64,000 bases of DNA from Epithemia pelagica (taxonomy: Eukaryota; Bacillariophyta; Bacillariophyceae; Surirellales; Surirellaceae): positions 1,999,508 through 2,063,507 of the forward strand of contig OX337235.1 in the NCBI GenBank assembly GCA_946965045.2, read 5' to 3'. The number at the start of each line of letters is the position of its first letter. Position 1 is the first letter of the stretch. A program made the position numbers and the translations under genes. Positions 47,830 to 57,227 of the stretch are shown here, piece by piece. Under the pieces are notes generated by a model. That model saw only the letters and a program-made list of their open reading frames with translations. It was not told the DNA's origin and did no database searches.

Positions 47830-48279
47830 ATGTTTGAGTGGGCAAGTACTCCGGATTCTTTGCCCTCCGTGGGGTCGTCAGGTGAGTCTGCTGTTTCTGT
47901 GACCGGGGGGGGGACCCTTCGTTCGGGTTCTCTCTTCGGTGTTGTTCGTATCGAACAAGATACCTTTGAGGCGTCTTGTCGGGGATTTATCGGGGCAGGG
48001 CAGCGCGTGTGCATTCGTACGGATTGTTCCGTGGCATCACATGCTTCCAAGAAGCACGAGTGGAGTAAGTTAGTCGGTGACGATACCTCGGGTATATTTA
48101 TTCGCGGTGTCAGTGATTCTTCAAGTTCCGACGCTTCGGACGTTCTGTTTTGTCAACCGGTTCTTCAAGGCCACTACATTCGCACTCTGGATTGGAATGA
48201 AATGGAGTTAAGAGTTGGCAAGCAACGTTTGCATCACTCAAGCACGCGTCCTCCGAGTCGGGTGAAGGTGTGGATCTAA
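47830..48279 (+). CDS. Small leader frame of the YR retroelement
   Basis: 149 codons from the first ATG after repeat A1. No domain recognised; Ser/Gly-rich first half, then SGIFIRGVSD and QGHYIRTLDWNEMELRV. It ends overlapping the Gag-like frame by about ten bases, so the two could be joined by a frameshift or be parts of one Gag. In the element context it is probably translated, but evidence is weak. Confidence 0.45.
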   Translation: MFEWASTPDSLPSVGSSGESAVSVTGGGTLRSGSLFGVVRIEQDTFEASCRGFIGAGQRVCIRTDCSVASHASKKHEWSKLVGDDTSGIFIRGVSDSSSSDASDVLFCQPVLQGHYIRTLDWNEMELRVGKQRLHHSSTRPPSRVKVWI

Positions 48280-48296
48280 CAACTGCAGCCAAAGTC

Positions 48297-50147
48297 ATGG
48301 AAAACACTAAGGCTGAAGTGAAGTTTGTGGCTATGACGCCCAACCCCAAGCGCAAGAAACGGGGACATCAAATGTTGGTGGAATCGGTTTCTAGTGAAGA
48401 TGAAGATGAGATGGGCGTCAAGAGTTCCTCAGTCGCTACTCCTCAGAAAAGACGTGTAGTTCCGTGGAAGGCTGTCCCTGAGGACATCGGCAAGGATCAG
48501 CCTACACCTACTGTCAAAGTGTTGCAAGGTGGGGCTTGGACTAATTTAGTTACCAATGTCAACACGTTGCGTGAGGAACATGAGAAGGAGGGACAGGAAA
48601 GGGTAGTTCTGGAATCGACGCTGGACGGTGAAATCGAGAGGCTGCATGTGAAACTTTCGGTGATCCATGCTTTGTTGGGAGAGAGGTCCGAAGATTTTGG
48701 CACTCAGTCTGCTTTTGAAGTCTTGACACATTGTATGTCAACTGTGCGCGCTCTCCAAGGTTTGGTGGCCAAGCGACTGGAAGCACCTCTGGATGCGGGT
48801 TTCTTGAACAGGTTAGAGGAATTGGATCGAAAAATCGAACAAGCTGTGGCCTCTTCCAAGACGATGGTGCAAGAACGGTTGGATGATTTCTTTGCTGACC
48901 ACAGTGACTTCCGTAAGCAGTTTGTTAACCCAACCTTGCAACTTCTCGCGCGTTCCACGACGGATAAGACTGATCCAGGCGGAAAGTGGGCCGAGACGCT
49001 TGCCAACCTCAAAACCAGGATCGAGAAAGTTGAGCAAGGTGGTGGAGGTCACCCAGTACATTCTGGTTCGGCTACCGCAAAGCCGCAGGGAGTCTCTTTT
49101 GGATGGCCCACGAGTTCGGTCTCCTCCGGAGGATGGTCCACCCAAGCAAGTTCTGATGGAAACCAATCGCAGTGGATTCAAGGAGAGTTCCAACGAATGA
49201 AAGAGGAAATCAATGAACTCAAGACCAGTATGAGAGATCTCCAAGAACAATCGGAAACGGATGCTATTGTTGTTGGATCGATAGTTTTCCCCTCTCGCGG
49301 CTTTTGTGTGTCGTGGATGGCGCGTCATGCGGTCGAAGCAGACCCGCATGTGTTTGTGGACGCTGTATCGTTGTTGTCTCTAGCCACATCGGATGTGAGC
49401 TTGGACGAAGAACGCGCGGCAAATCTGCGGGCAACCACAGCCAAGGTTCGTGATAAGACGCCGCATCACACCGCATATATCGCGTCGTTTAGCCTGGAAG
49501 TACCACCATTGCTTGGAAAAGGCGTGGACCAGTCGTTGACCACTAACTCAAGAGCTTTGGGAGGAGTACCGAAATTTGAAGACTTTCATCCGCCGTCTGG
49601 TCGCGAAGGAATACACCAACGCATTCTGGACCATGTTAAGGATGGGCGCAGGACCTTGGAACAAGCGATCGGCGACCTGTTTGCGTTTGGAACCGAGCCG
49701 GCTAGTGTCGCTCATGAATTGCTTTTGCAGAGCAAAACATTTTGGGACGACCTGTGCCACTGGATCATCAGGTATCATCAGCAAGTTCAAGCAGAAAGCG
49801 AGGCAAGTTGTCAAGAAGTGTGGATACTTATCTCACACTGCGTCCGAGCAGTCTTTCGAAGCTTGCGTGAAGCCAGGGCCCCAGGTCGAGCCACAAACAC
49901 TCCTGCTGGGATGCTTTGGGGCACTTTGAGGGCCCATGAAGTTATGAAAGAATACAGGCAAGCAGATTTCAGCGGACATCCGAAGATAGCCCTCATTCTT
50001 CATGAGCATCTGATCCGTTTTGCCACGCCGAGATCCAAGTTCTCTGCTTTGAAGGTTGGGTTGGAAGAACGCATGGACAAGTTACAACGCTCTGTAAACT
50101 CGGCAGTTGCGGCTTCGAACAAAGGCGGAGGAAAGAAAAATGCGTGA
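48297..50147 (+). CDS. Gag-like protein of the YR retroelement
   Basis: 616 residues from the first ATG; the frame is open a few codons further up from a GTG. The N-terminus is basic; two coiled-coil stretches are likely (LREEHEKEGQERVVLESTLD and FQRMKEEINELKTSMRDLQE). The C-terminal half is helical, with conserved-looking FWDDLCHWIIRYHQQ. There is no zinc knuckle, which is usual for DIRS-type Gag. Its stop TGA (50145-50147) is followed by open codons in the same frame leading straight into the polymerase frame. Confidence 0.7.
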   Translation: MENTKAEVKFVAMTPNPKRKKRGHQMLVESVSSEDEDEMGVKSSSVATPQKRRVVPWKAVPEDIGKDQPTPTVKVLQGGAWTNLVTNVNTLREEHEKEGQERVVLESTLDGEIERLHVKLSVIHALLGERSEDFGTQSAFEVLTHCMSTVRALQGLVAKRLEAPLDAGFLNRLEELDRKIEQAVASSKTMVQERLDDFFADHSDFRKQFVNPTLQLLARSTTDKTDPGGKWAETLANLKTRIEKVEQGGGGHPVHSGSATAKPQGVSFGWPTSSVSSGGWSTQASSDGNQSQWIQGEFQRMKEEINELKTSMRDLQEQSETDAIVVGSIVFPSRGFCVSWMARHAVEADPHVFVDAVSLLSLATSDVSLDEERAANLRATTAKVRDKTPHHTAYIASFSLEVPPLLGKGVDQSLTTNSRALGGVPKFEDFHPPSGREGIHQRILDHVKDGRRTLEQAIGDLFAFGTEPASVAHELLLQSKTFWDDLCHWIIRYHQQVQAESEASCQEVWILISHCVRAVFRSLREARAPGRATNTPAGMLWGTLRAHEVMKEYRQADFSGHPKIALILHEHLIRFATPRSKFSALKVGLEERMDKLQRSVNSAVAASNKGGGKKNA

Positions 50148-50216
50148 GATGAAAGAGTTGTGAAATCACGGGAGGTTCGAAAAAGAAAGGCCGGGCAGAG
50201 GGTTAGCGATGTGGCG

Positions 50217-53200
50217 ATGCGGAAGGAAAAGGTTGGAGAAGTATTTGATGTTGTGATGGCGAAGGATAATTGTTATGTAGAAAGAAATTCGCCTTGCAAC
50301 TCGCAAACTGGAGTGGAAGAGCGGAAGATTACTCGTTTGCAAGTAGGACAAGGTAATTGTCGAGTCGGATTGGCGAGCGGAGGGACACCCTTTTGGTTTT
50401 GGGCCGTCTCTTCGCTCGGTCAAATACAGTGGATTGATGTTCCAGAGGGACATTTGCATAATGGCGAAACGGGCTCGGAAGGATGGAGTCAAATGGCGAT
50501 AGGACAAGAAGGAAAACGTACAAGAAATCGGGGATGCAAGAAGGCACGGATCTCATACACTGCCCCTCAAGCTTGGGACAAACGGTCTGATGTGGATGTA
50601 GTCCTGTTTGATGGAGGATTGTCTCCTGGTCCAAGGCATCCCGTGTGGAAGATGGAGTCGGTGAAGGTGGTGTGTTGGATAGGAGGGAGAAAGGGCGCAG
50701 GACCGTACGACAAGTCCCGATGGAACACGACGGTGATGCGTCTTTCTCATGATGAGTTGGGTGGTGTTACAACACAAGTGTCCATGATACATGTGGCGGA
50801 GCGTTCTGATGGTTCGACCAGAACACGGTTCGTTGATTGTTGGAGAAATTACATCGAAGGAGGTTTGAGGAAAACAACAATGAGTGGCGTTGTGGATTGT
50901 ACGGTCCATGGTCGACAATGCAAGGCGCCTCCGAGATACGAGCCGGGAGTTCACGAGAGAACCGTGATGGAGCGAAAGTTACATTGGAAAACTGACCAGT
51001 CTCGGGAGCATGTTTTGCCTTGCGTGTTTTCAAGGACTGATTGGGTGCAGAGAAAGTTGTCGTCACGAGAACTGGCAGTGGCGCTTGATTTTCCTGCAGA
51101 GTTGCACAAACAAGCAACAGATGAGGAATTGAGTTGTTGGATTCAAGAATTGAAGGTCCCATTCAAGTGCAGAGTCCAAGTGGCGATGTCACTGAAGGAA
51201 TGGATGAGAGAAGAGGAAGATGGGGACGATGGTAGAATAGGAGAATCTAAAAAAGGAGTTAGTCCCATTGTTTGCCGTGGAAAAGAAGAAGACGAGTTCG
51301 ATGAATCACGAATGACGGAAACCGAAGCATTGTTGTCGGTTCCTGACGGTGATGAAGGAGTCGGATCTCTTAACATAGAGGAACGACGTGAGGATAGAAA
51401 CCTCAAGGCAACAAAATCGGATGACGCGGCTATTCCAACTTACCTTTGGGATGACCGGATTTGTGACAAACTAGGGATTCGAGACGTGAAGAAACAAGCA
51501 CAATGTGTCAAGGCTCTGGAGGTCATCCGACGGGGAGCCCTTAGATATTGGAAGCGTCTTGTTTGCTCGGATTTCTGGCGTTGGTGGCGATACCAACGAT
51601 TTGATATTGACGAGAGTGAGGATAAGAGTCGCAAGGAACGCACGATCGCAGCGGGATTGAGTGCTCTAGCACACGCTTCGGAGGCATCGTGGTGGGACTG
51701 GGACAAGGGTTCATCACCCTTCTTCTGGAGAATCCCAGATGCACAATGGCTTCAAGAAATGCGCGATGGAGTCCCTCCGATGTGGATTGGAGATCCACCG
51801 GCATATAGACGGAGACAGAAAGCAAATCCGGATGAGAAACAAAGAGCGTTTGAAACAAAGAAGCTCGCCAAGGTTCGACGTCGCGGATACATTGCCCCCA
51901 CGAATGGCATAAAGTCACTTACGAGTTTCTTTTCCGTTCCCAAGGGCGAAGATGATATTCGGATGGTGTATGACGGAACCAAGAGTGGACTTAACGCCGC
52001 TCTATTTGCGCCTTGGTTCGGCTTGGGAAATGTTACGTCAATGTTGAGGACGGTAGAATCGAAAACTTGGTCGGCCGACAACGATTTTGGCGAAATGTTT
52101 TTAAATTTCTGGTTGCACCCTGATTTGCGAGCTTACACAGGAATTGACATTACCGAGTTGTTTCCTGACGAACTCAAGGCTAAGTTTGGTCGAACACGTC
52201 TTTGGGAAGCCTGGTCTCGTTGCGCAATGGGGTTGACCACATCTCCATACCAGGCTACTCAAAATGCACAACGAGTAAAGCGTCTTATATTTGGAGACAG
52301 GTTAGATCCGACGAACATTTTCGGTTGGGCTGACGTGCGATTAAACTTACCAGGTGATTCGGATTATGATCCGAGTCTGCCGTGGATTCGCAAGATTCGC
52401 GGGAACGGCGATATTGCGGCAGATGTCCATCCATATGTGGACGATCTGAGGGAGACAGCCCCTACGGAGGAAGAGGCCTGGTTGGCTGCGAGCAAGATGG
52501 CCAAGGGGGCGGCATACTACGGACTGCAGGATGCTGCACGGAAAAGGCGACCACCCAGTAGAACCCCCGGTGCATGGGCGGGAGCTGTGGTGGGAACGGA
52601 CGAGAGGGGACAAGTATTCAAGACGGTGTCCCAGGAGCGTTGGAACAAAACGCGAGGTCATATAGCGACGTTGAGGAAATGGGCAGAGTCGGATCAAAAG
52701 ATCAACAGAAAAGAGCTCGAGCGAGTGAGAGGATTCTTGGTTTATGTGTCGTTGACCTTCGATACAATGGTACCTTACCTGAAGGGAATCCATCACACGT
52801 TGGAGTCTTGGCGAGATGATCGCGATGAGGAAGGATGGCGATTGCCCGAGAAAGATCGACGAAAGCGGAAACATAGCGAGAGCCAAGAGTCAAATGTCCC
52901 GCCAAAGGAGGTTGTCCAATCTCCAAGATTCAAAAGTGATGTGGCGGCGTTGAGTAATTTGACGAAAGATGAAACACCGCCAAGGATTCAGGCTCGTCCA
53001 ATTGCGGGAGCGAAAGTGGCGATTGTATTTGGTGATGCTTCTGGCGAGGGTTTTGGATCCTCGCTGTGGCTGTACGGGGCAAATATAGTGGAGACAGAGC
53101 ACGGACTGTGGACGCGAGAGTATGGCTCTCGTTCGTCGAACTATCGCGAATTGTGTAACCTTGTGTTGCGTTTGGAAGCCTTGATTGACGATGGCACAAT

Positions 53201-53969
53201 TCCAAGTGGCGCTGAAGTGTTTGTTTTCACTGATAATTCGACCGCGGAGTCAGCATTCTATAAAGGCACATCGTCATCTCGACTGCTGTTTGATCTTGTG
53301 CTCAGAACAAAACGTTTGGAAATGTTGGGAAGGATATTTGTTCGGGTCATTTGGGTTGCTGGAACCCGAATGATAGAACAAGGAACGGATGGTCTGTCTC
53401 GTGGGGATCTGATGACGGGCGTGATGGCCGGGGGGAACATGCTCATGTATGTTCCACTCAATAAAACGGCCGAGGAGAGACAAACCGGTTTAGTAGATTG
53501 GCTGAAAAGTATCGCTCCGTCCATGAATTGGAAGGAGCTTACAGCAAAGGATTGGTTCGATAGAGCTTTTGAGGATGATAACTTTGTTTGGATGCCGCCG
53601 CCAGCCATTGCTGATGTTGCCGTGGACCAGTTGTGTGAATCACGACACATCCGCACACGAACCGGCCACATTTTCGTCTGCCCTGCCCTGATGACGAATA
53701 GGTGGCGAAAAAAGCTGGGAAAAGTGGCGGATTGCGTTTTTACTGTGCCAGTGGGAAGTGAATTGTGGAGTAAATCTCAACATGAACCTTTGATTGTTGC
53801 TTTTGTTTGCCCCTTTTTGCACAGGCGTCCGTGGCAAGTCAAACGGGCAAAATCAGTATTGGACCAAGTGGACCGGGAACTGCAAGAGATGTGGTCATCC
53901 GGTGCTTCCTCTGTGCGGGATTGTTTGCGCAAACTTTGGTTGTACAAGGGGGACGAGCAAGACTTGTAA
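50217..53969 (+). CDS. Reverse transcriptase-RNase H of the YR retroelement
   Basis: 1,250 residues from the first ATG; the frame is open from 50148, right after the Gag stop. The first 500 residues are poorly recognised. The RT domain shows TSFFSVPKG.DDIRMVYDGTK, the GLTTSPYQATQNAQR block and the catalytic YVDDL (first Asp about residue 742). RNase H of the DIRS/gypsy kind follows: VFGDASGEGFG, NYRELCNLV, VFTDNSTAE, and GTDGLSRGD. This enzyme copies the element RNA. The 3' end overlaps the recombinase frame by 176 bases in a different frame, so the downstream protein needs a frameshift, splicing or re-initiation. Confidence 0.88.
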   Translation: MRKEKVGEVFDVVMAKDNCYVERNSPCNSQTGVEERKITRLQVGQGNCRVGLASGGTPFWFWAVSSLGQIQWIDVPEGHLHNGETGSEGWSQMAIGQEGKRTRNRGCKKARISYTAPQAWDKRSDVDVVLFDGGLSPGPRHPVWKMESVKVVCWIGGRKGAGPYDKSRWNTTVMRLSHDELGGVTTQVSMIHVAERSDGSTRTRFVDCWRNYIEGGLRKTTMSGVVDCTVHGRQCKAPPRYEPGVHERTVMERKLHWKTDQSREHVLPCVFSRTDWVQRKLSSRELAVALDFPAELHKQATDEELSCWIQELKVPFKCRVQVAMSLKEWMREEEDGDDGRIGESKKGVSPIVCRGKEEDEFDESRMTETEALLSVPDGDEGVGSLNIEERREDRNLKATKSDDAAIPTYLWDDRICDKLGIRDVKKQAQCVKALEVIRRGALRYWKRLVCSDFWRWWRYQRFDIDESEDKSRKERTIAAGLSALAHASEASWWDWDKGSSPFFWRIPDAQWLQEMRDGVPPMWIGDPPAYRRRQKANPDEKQRAFETKKLAKVRRRGYIAPTNGIKSLTSFFSVPKGEDDIRMVYDGTKSGLNAALFAPWFGLGNVTSMLRTVESKTWSADNDFGEMFLNFWLHPDLRAYTGIDITELFPDELKAKFGRTRLWEAWSRCAMGLTTSPYQATQNAQRVKRLIFGDRLDPTNIFGWADVRLNLPGDSDYDPSLPWIRKIRGNGDIAADVHPYVDDLRETAPTEEEAWLAASKMAKGAAYYGLQDAARKRRPPSRTPGAWAGAVVGTDERGQVFKTVSQERWNKTRGHIATLRKWAESDQKINRKELERVRGFLVYVSLTFDTMVPYLKGIHHTLESWRDDRDEEGWRLPEKDRRKRKHSESQESNVPPKEVVQSPRFKSDVAALSNLTKDETPPRIQARPIAGAKVAIVFGDASGEGFGSSLWLYGANIVETEHGLWTREYGSRSSNYRELCNLVLRLEALIDDGTIPSGAEVFVFTDNSTAESAFYKGTSSSRLLFDLVLRTKRLEMLGRIFVRVIWVAGTRMIEQGTDGLSRGDLMTGVMAGGNMLMYVPLNKTAEERQTGLVDWLKSIAPSMNWKELTAKDWFDRAFEDDNFVWMPPPAIADVAVDQLCESRHIRTRTGHIFVCPALMTNRWRKKLGKVADCVFTVPVGSELWSKSQHEPLIVAFVCPFLHRRPWQVKRAKSVLDQVDRELQEMWSSGASSVRDCLRKLWLYKGDEQDL

Positions 53970-55371
53970 AGGCATTTGGCACGCCAAATGTTATCGGCAA
54001 TTATCGGAAGATCAGTTCCCAGTGTACGAACCAGGAGATCTGGACGATGCTTTGTTGGATAGTGAATTGAATTGCGAGATGGCAGATGATGAGGGAAGGT
54101 TTCAAGAGGCGAGAATCGGGGACGACTTGATGTGCACTTTTCAGTGCGACGAATGCAGCTTCTTCAATCTGCAAGGCCGATATCCCTTCATGGCTAAAGA
54201 ATCGGACAAGCTGCTCATGTTGTGCATTCGGAGAGCGACATTGGATGCGTTCTGGTCCCGAGAAAGAGCAACTGTGGACAAGAACTGGCGAGAGATGAAA
54301 AGTCTGATAGCAACAGGCGAGGCCATGGGCATGGAGCATCCTTTGCCTTCCAGGGGGCCGTGCCCAACGACAGATGAACAAGGACTTAATGTTGCTTGTT
54401 TGATGTTGATGAAGACTCTCAATCAAGGCCGCAACTCACGACACATCCAGTTTGAGTCGGCTCGAAAAGTGAGGTCGGTTGTCTCCAATTTCTATCACAC
54501 TCTCCCAGGAGGAACAGGGCTTGCAACGGTGGGACAGGGAGAAAGAGGTGGATTGTTTTTCAGTGCTAGTACCACCAATAGTCATTGGTACAAAAGATTC
54601 ATGACAGGCTGTCATCGAAGGATGGGAGATGTCTGGATTCCAGACCAAGCCACGACGGTGGATGAAGTCAAGGCCGGCCTGGAAATATTGGAGGAGGAAT
54701 GGCAAGGTGGAGCGAAAGGCGCTCGTAAAACAGAACTAGCTTTGACTGGAGCTTTGGTAATTGCTGGATTTGTTGCGGCGCTTCGAGGTGAGGAAATTCC
54801 GCAAATAGACGTCGGACTCATGCAAAAATATTGGCAGGAAGGTCTGGATTATTCTCGGAAGAAGCATGTTCCATTGGCGCTTGCGGGTCGATTCAAGCAG
54901 ACGAATGGCACCTTTAGGATTTACATCCACCCGTTGGCAGATGAAACTGCATCTGGAGTCAAGGTCAGGTTGTGGTTTGAACGCGCGATACGATGCTTAA
55001 ACGACAGCAAGATCGTGTCGGGTCCAATGTTTCGAGTTACCAAACGTAAGGGACAGATCGCTCGAGCATCGGTGGGGGATTTGGATGTGCTGTTCCACGA
55101 TTTATGGAAGCGTATCCAACATCGGCGGCCACATCTTATCGCGGAATCTACAAAGATAGAAGAGGCATACAGCGTGAGAAGATCCTTGAGACGAGGTGCA
55201 ACCACAGAAGCCCAGAACAGGGGAATTCCGACAGACGTACTAGAGGCCAACAACCGGTGGAGGAAACACTTACGAGGAAGAGGAGTACTGCCCAATATGT
55301 CTATGGTGGAACGATACTCTGATGCCAAAGCGTCGGTTGAGACGCTGGTTCGATTTTCGGAATTGATGTAA
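53794..55371 (+). CDS. Tyrosine recombinase of the YR retroelement
   Basis: 525 codons; the frame opens with a TTG and the first ATG lies about 90 codons in, so the true N-terminus is uncertain. A cysteine-rich zinc-binding region comes first (CKRCGHP ... CANFGC ... CKGIWHAKCYRQ). The catalytic part has Arg331 (AALRGEEIP), the SLRRGAT motif with Arg466-Arg467, a tryptophan (NNRWRKHLRG) and the nucleophile Tyr508 (MVERYSDA), in the right order for tyrosine recombinases. The enzyme would insert the circular cDNA by site-specific recombination without a target duplication, which agrees with the absence of one here. Confidence 0.85.
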   Translation: MLLLFAPFCTGVRGKSNGQNQYWTKWTGNCKRCGHPVLPLCGIVCANFGCTRGTSKTCKGIWHAKCYRQLSEDQFPVYEPGDLDDALLDSELNCEMADDEGRFQEARIGDDLMCTFQCDECSFFNLQGRYPFMAKESDKLLMLCIRRATLDAFWSRERATVDKNWREMKSLIATGEAMGMEHPLPSRGPCPTTDEQGLNVACLMLMKTLNQGRNSRHIQFESARKVRSVVSNFYHTLPGGTGLATVGQGERGGLFFSASTTNSHWYKRFMTGCHRRMGDVWIPDQATTVDEVKAGLEILEEEWQGGAKGARKTELALTGALVIAGFVAALRGEEIPQIDVGLMQKYWQEGLDYSRKKHVPLALAGRFKQTNGTFRIYIHPLADETASGVKVRLWFERAIRCLNDSKIVSGPMFRVTKRKGQIARASVGDLDVLFHDLWKRIQHRRPHLIAESTKIEEAYSVRRSLRRGATTEAQNRGIPTDVLEANNRWRKHLRGRGVLPNMSMVERYSDAKASVETLVRFSELM

Positions 55372-55782
55372 GAGAAGGAAAAATGAAGCAGAGGTTGAGG
55401 ATACGGATGAATATTGAAGAGAGGAACGACCACACGGGGTGAAGACTCGACTGCACTACCTAGTGGTGTATGTCCAGGTCGCTTATTGTCTGTCAGCTTG
55501 ACTGTGGAAGAGGAGGGGGTTGTTCTCCGAGTTGGTTGCTTGGGGGTGGCACTCCACAGCAGCTGACTACTGTATTACTGCGAAGAGATTTCGAGAGTAC
55601 AGACTCACTTGTGAGTAAAAGGAGGATGGCTCACTGCTTGGACACACGCTCGCCCTCAGCAAACGCGTACTGATCAGAATCTGGAGTTCTGGCAGCGCGG
55701 CGCGATTCCGGATCCCTCCCTAAACGGGATTGATGGGTGGGGGGCCTATACCCCCCCAGTGTTGGTTAAGTACTTAATTATA
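55372..55782. other. 3' untranslated part of the YR retroelement
   Basis: 411 bp between the recombinase gene and repeat B1. No gene. Contains GGGTGGGGGGCCTATACCCC near 55735-55755, a possible hairpin. Confidence 0.4.
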
Positions 55783-55854
55783 ATATTTATCAATGAGCAA
55801 GTGAGTCAGGAACGACGAGGATTGCGATGTGAGGAAAAGTGAGGATCAAGTACC
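55783..55854 (+). repeat. B1 repeat of the YR retroelement
   Basis: 72 bp, matching 57156-57227 with one C/T difference. Directly joined to A2. Confidence 0.85.
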
Positions 55855-56004
55855 GCATCGTACCGCCCCGGTCAAGAAGGGACCGACGGACGAACGCTGA
55901 TCGAGTCATCGCACCCAAAGGAGTTCCTGGAAGAAGAGAGTGTGTTGGGACGGTCTTTGTGAAGACTGTCCCAACAAAGTTTCAACAATCATATATTGTT
56001 GGAA
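55853..56004 (+). repeat. A2 repeat of the YR retroelement
   Basis: 152-bp copy of A1; the single mismatch (cataa in A1, catat in A2) lies in the 5-base spacer of the CAACAAT/ATTGTTG palindrome at its right end. Confidence 0.88.
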
Positions 56005-57155
56005 CCCTCCGACTAGATGTCCGCTTCTTAGCCCCCCAGCCGCTCTCCGCGACCAACCATTTTTATTTTGGTTTTTTTGCGTTTTAGAACAAAATTTCTG
56101 GTCAAAATGAAAAAGACCACGCCGGCCTTCTGGATCACCCTTTCAAAATTTTGTGAGCAGGCGTGCGCAATTTGACCGTTGGTCTTCCCCATTCTTGATT
56201 GTCCCACATTCATTATTTTCACCACGCACCTTTTGACATGGACAATGGACATGCACCATCACAATGCATTCTCCATCATCTGCACACCATGGACATTTGA
56301 CATATAGACCATAGATAGTGTTTTGCTCTACCGCCATCCTTTCTTTGTTTTTTTAGGAGAAGTGTGGTTGTTTCTAGTGTTTGTGTCCGTTTAAAAGTGG
56401 ACCCTCCTCCACAACACCGTGCCGTTGCCGTAGGCTTGTCTCTTTGCAACCACATACAGTCCTATTTTAGAATACGTCTCTTTCTAGTTGCGTTATGGAG
56501 CATATAGAGTGTAGAGTCCCCTGCACTGCTGGGAAAGACAAGTCATGCTCATGGCAACAAGAAAAGAACAACAGGAGCAGGTCGACATCACAATCCACTA
56601 AAGACCCAAACTGAGCGACAGCAGAGGAAAAATGGATGGCTTCCTCCACTTATCCTACCTACTCCTAATTGAGGTCTATAGCTCTATTTTGTCCTATAAG
56701 AATCCTACAAATGATGCCAGCAGCCCCACATGGCATCGACCAAAATGGATGTTACATGGCACAAACAAATGACACACTATGGCAACTGGCAACGTAGTGA
56801 GAGCCTACAACTAAACATTGTCCATTCCAATGCAAGTATTAGCCATTCCAGAACTTACCATGATGGATGTGCAGTGACAAAGATGAGATGAGATGGCCAG
56901 GGACGAAGCATGCCGTTTTTGGTGTTGGTTTGGTCATTGCCTCGTTTTGTTGCCTGCATCGATTTTGTGACCCGTTAACTCACTGAGAACACTATTTTGA
57001 GTCTTGTTGAGCAGAACGCCTGCCATCTTCCAACTGTCACATCACGCCAGCCTTTCCACCGATGGATGTGAAATTTCCATTCATTTTTTTGTCTGTGAGA
57101 TTGGGTTTGTCTTGCCCGAACAGACGAGCTAAGAAGCGGACATCTAGTCGGAGGG
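56005..57155. mobile_element. 1.15-kb inverted-repeat element at the A2/B2 junction
   Basis: Perfect 28-bp inverted ends: CCCTCCGACTAGATGTCCGC begins the left copy (56005-56032) and the same sequence ends the right copy in reverse (57128-57155). The interior has no gene; it is AT-rich with a CATGGACATT/ATGGACAATGG-rich stretch around 56236-56300. No target duplication: the left neighbour is the last base of A2, the right neighbour the first base of B2. Confidence 0.8.
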
Positions 57156-57227
57156 ATATTTATCAATGAGCAAGTGAGTCAGGAACGACGAGGATTGCGA
57201 TGTGAGGAAAAGTGAGGATTAAGTACC
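57156..57227 (+). repeat. B2 repeat of the YR retroelement
   Basis: 72-bp copy of B1, separated from A2 by the inverted-repeat element. Right boundary of the retroelement. Confidence 0.82.

Larger units (their letters stand above)
47555..57227 (+). mobile_element. Tyrosine-recombinase retroelement with split direct repeats (DIRS/Ngaro type)
   Basis: Direct repeat A occurs at 47555-47706 and 55853-56004 (152 bp, one mismatch). Direct repeat B occurs at 55783-55854 and 57156-57227 (72 bp, one mismatch). The order A1-genes-B1-A2-B2 is the split-direct-repeat plan of PAT/Ngaro-like elements. Genes run in one direction: a small leader frame, a Gag-like protein, reverse transcriptase-RNase H, and a tyrosine recombinase. 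There is no DDE integrase. A 1,151-bp inverted-repeat segment lies exactly between A2 and B2. High similarity of the repeat pairs suggests a recent copy. Confidence 0.85.
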
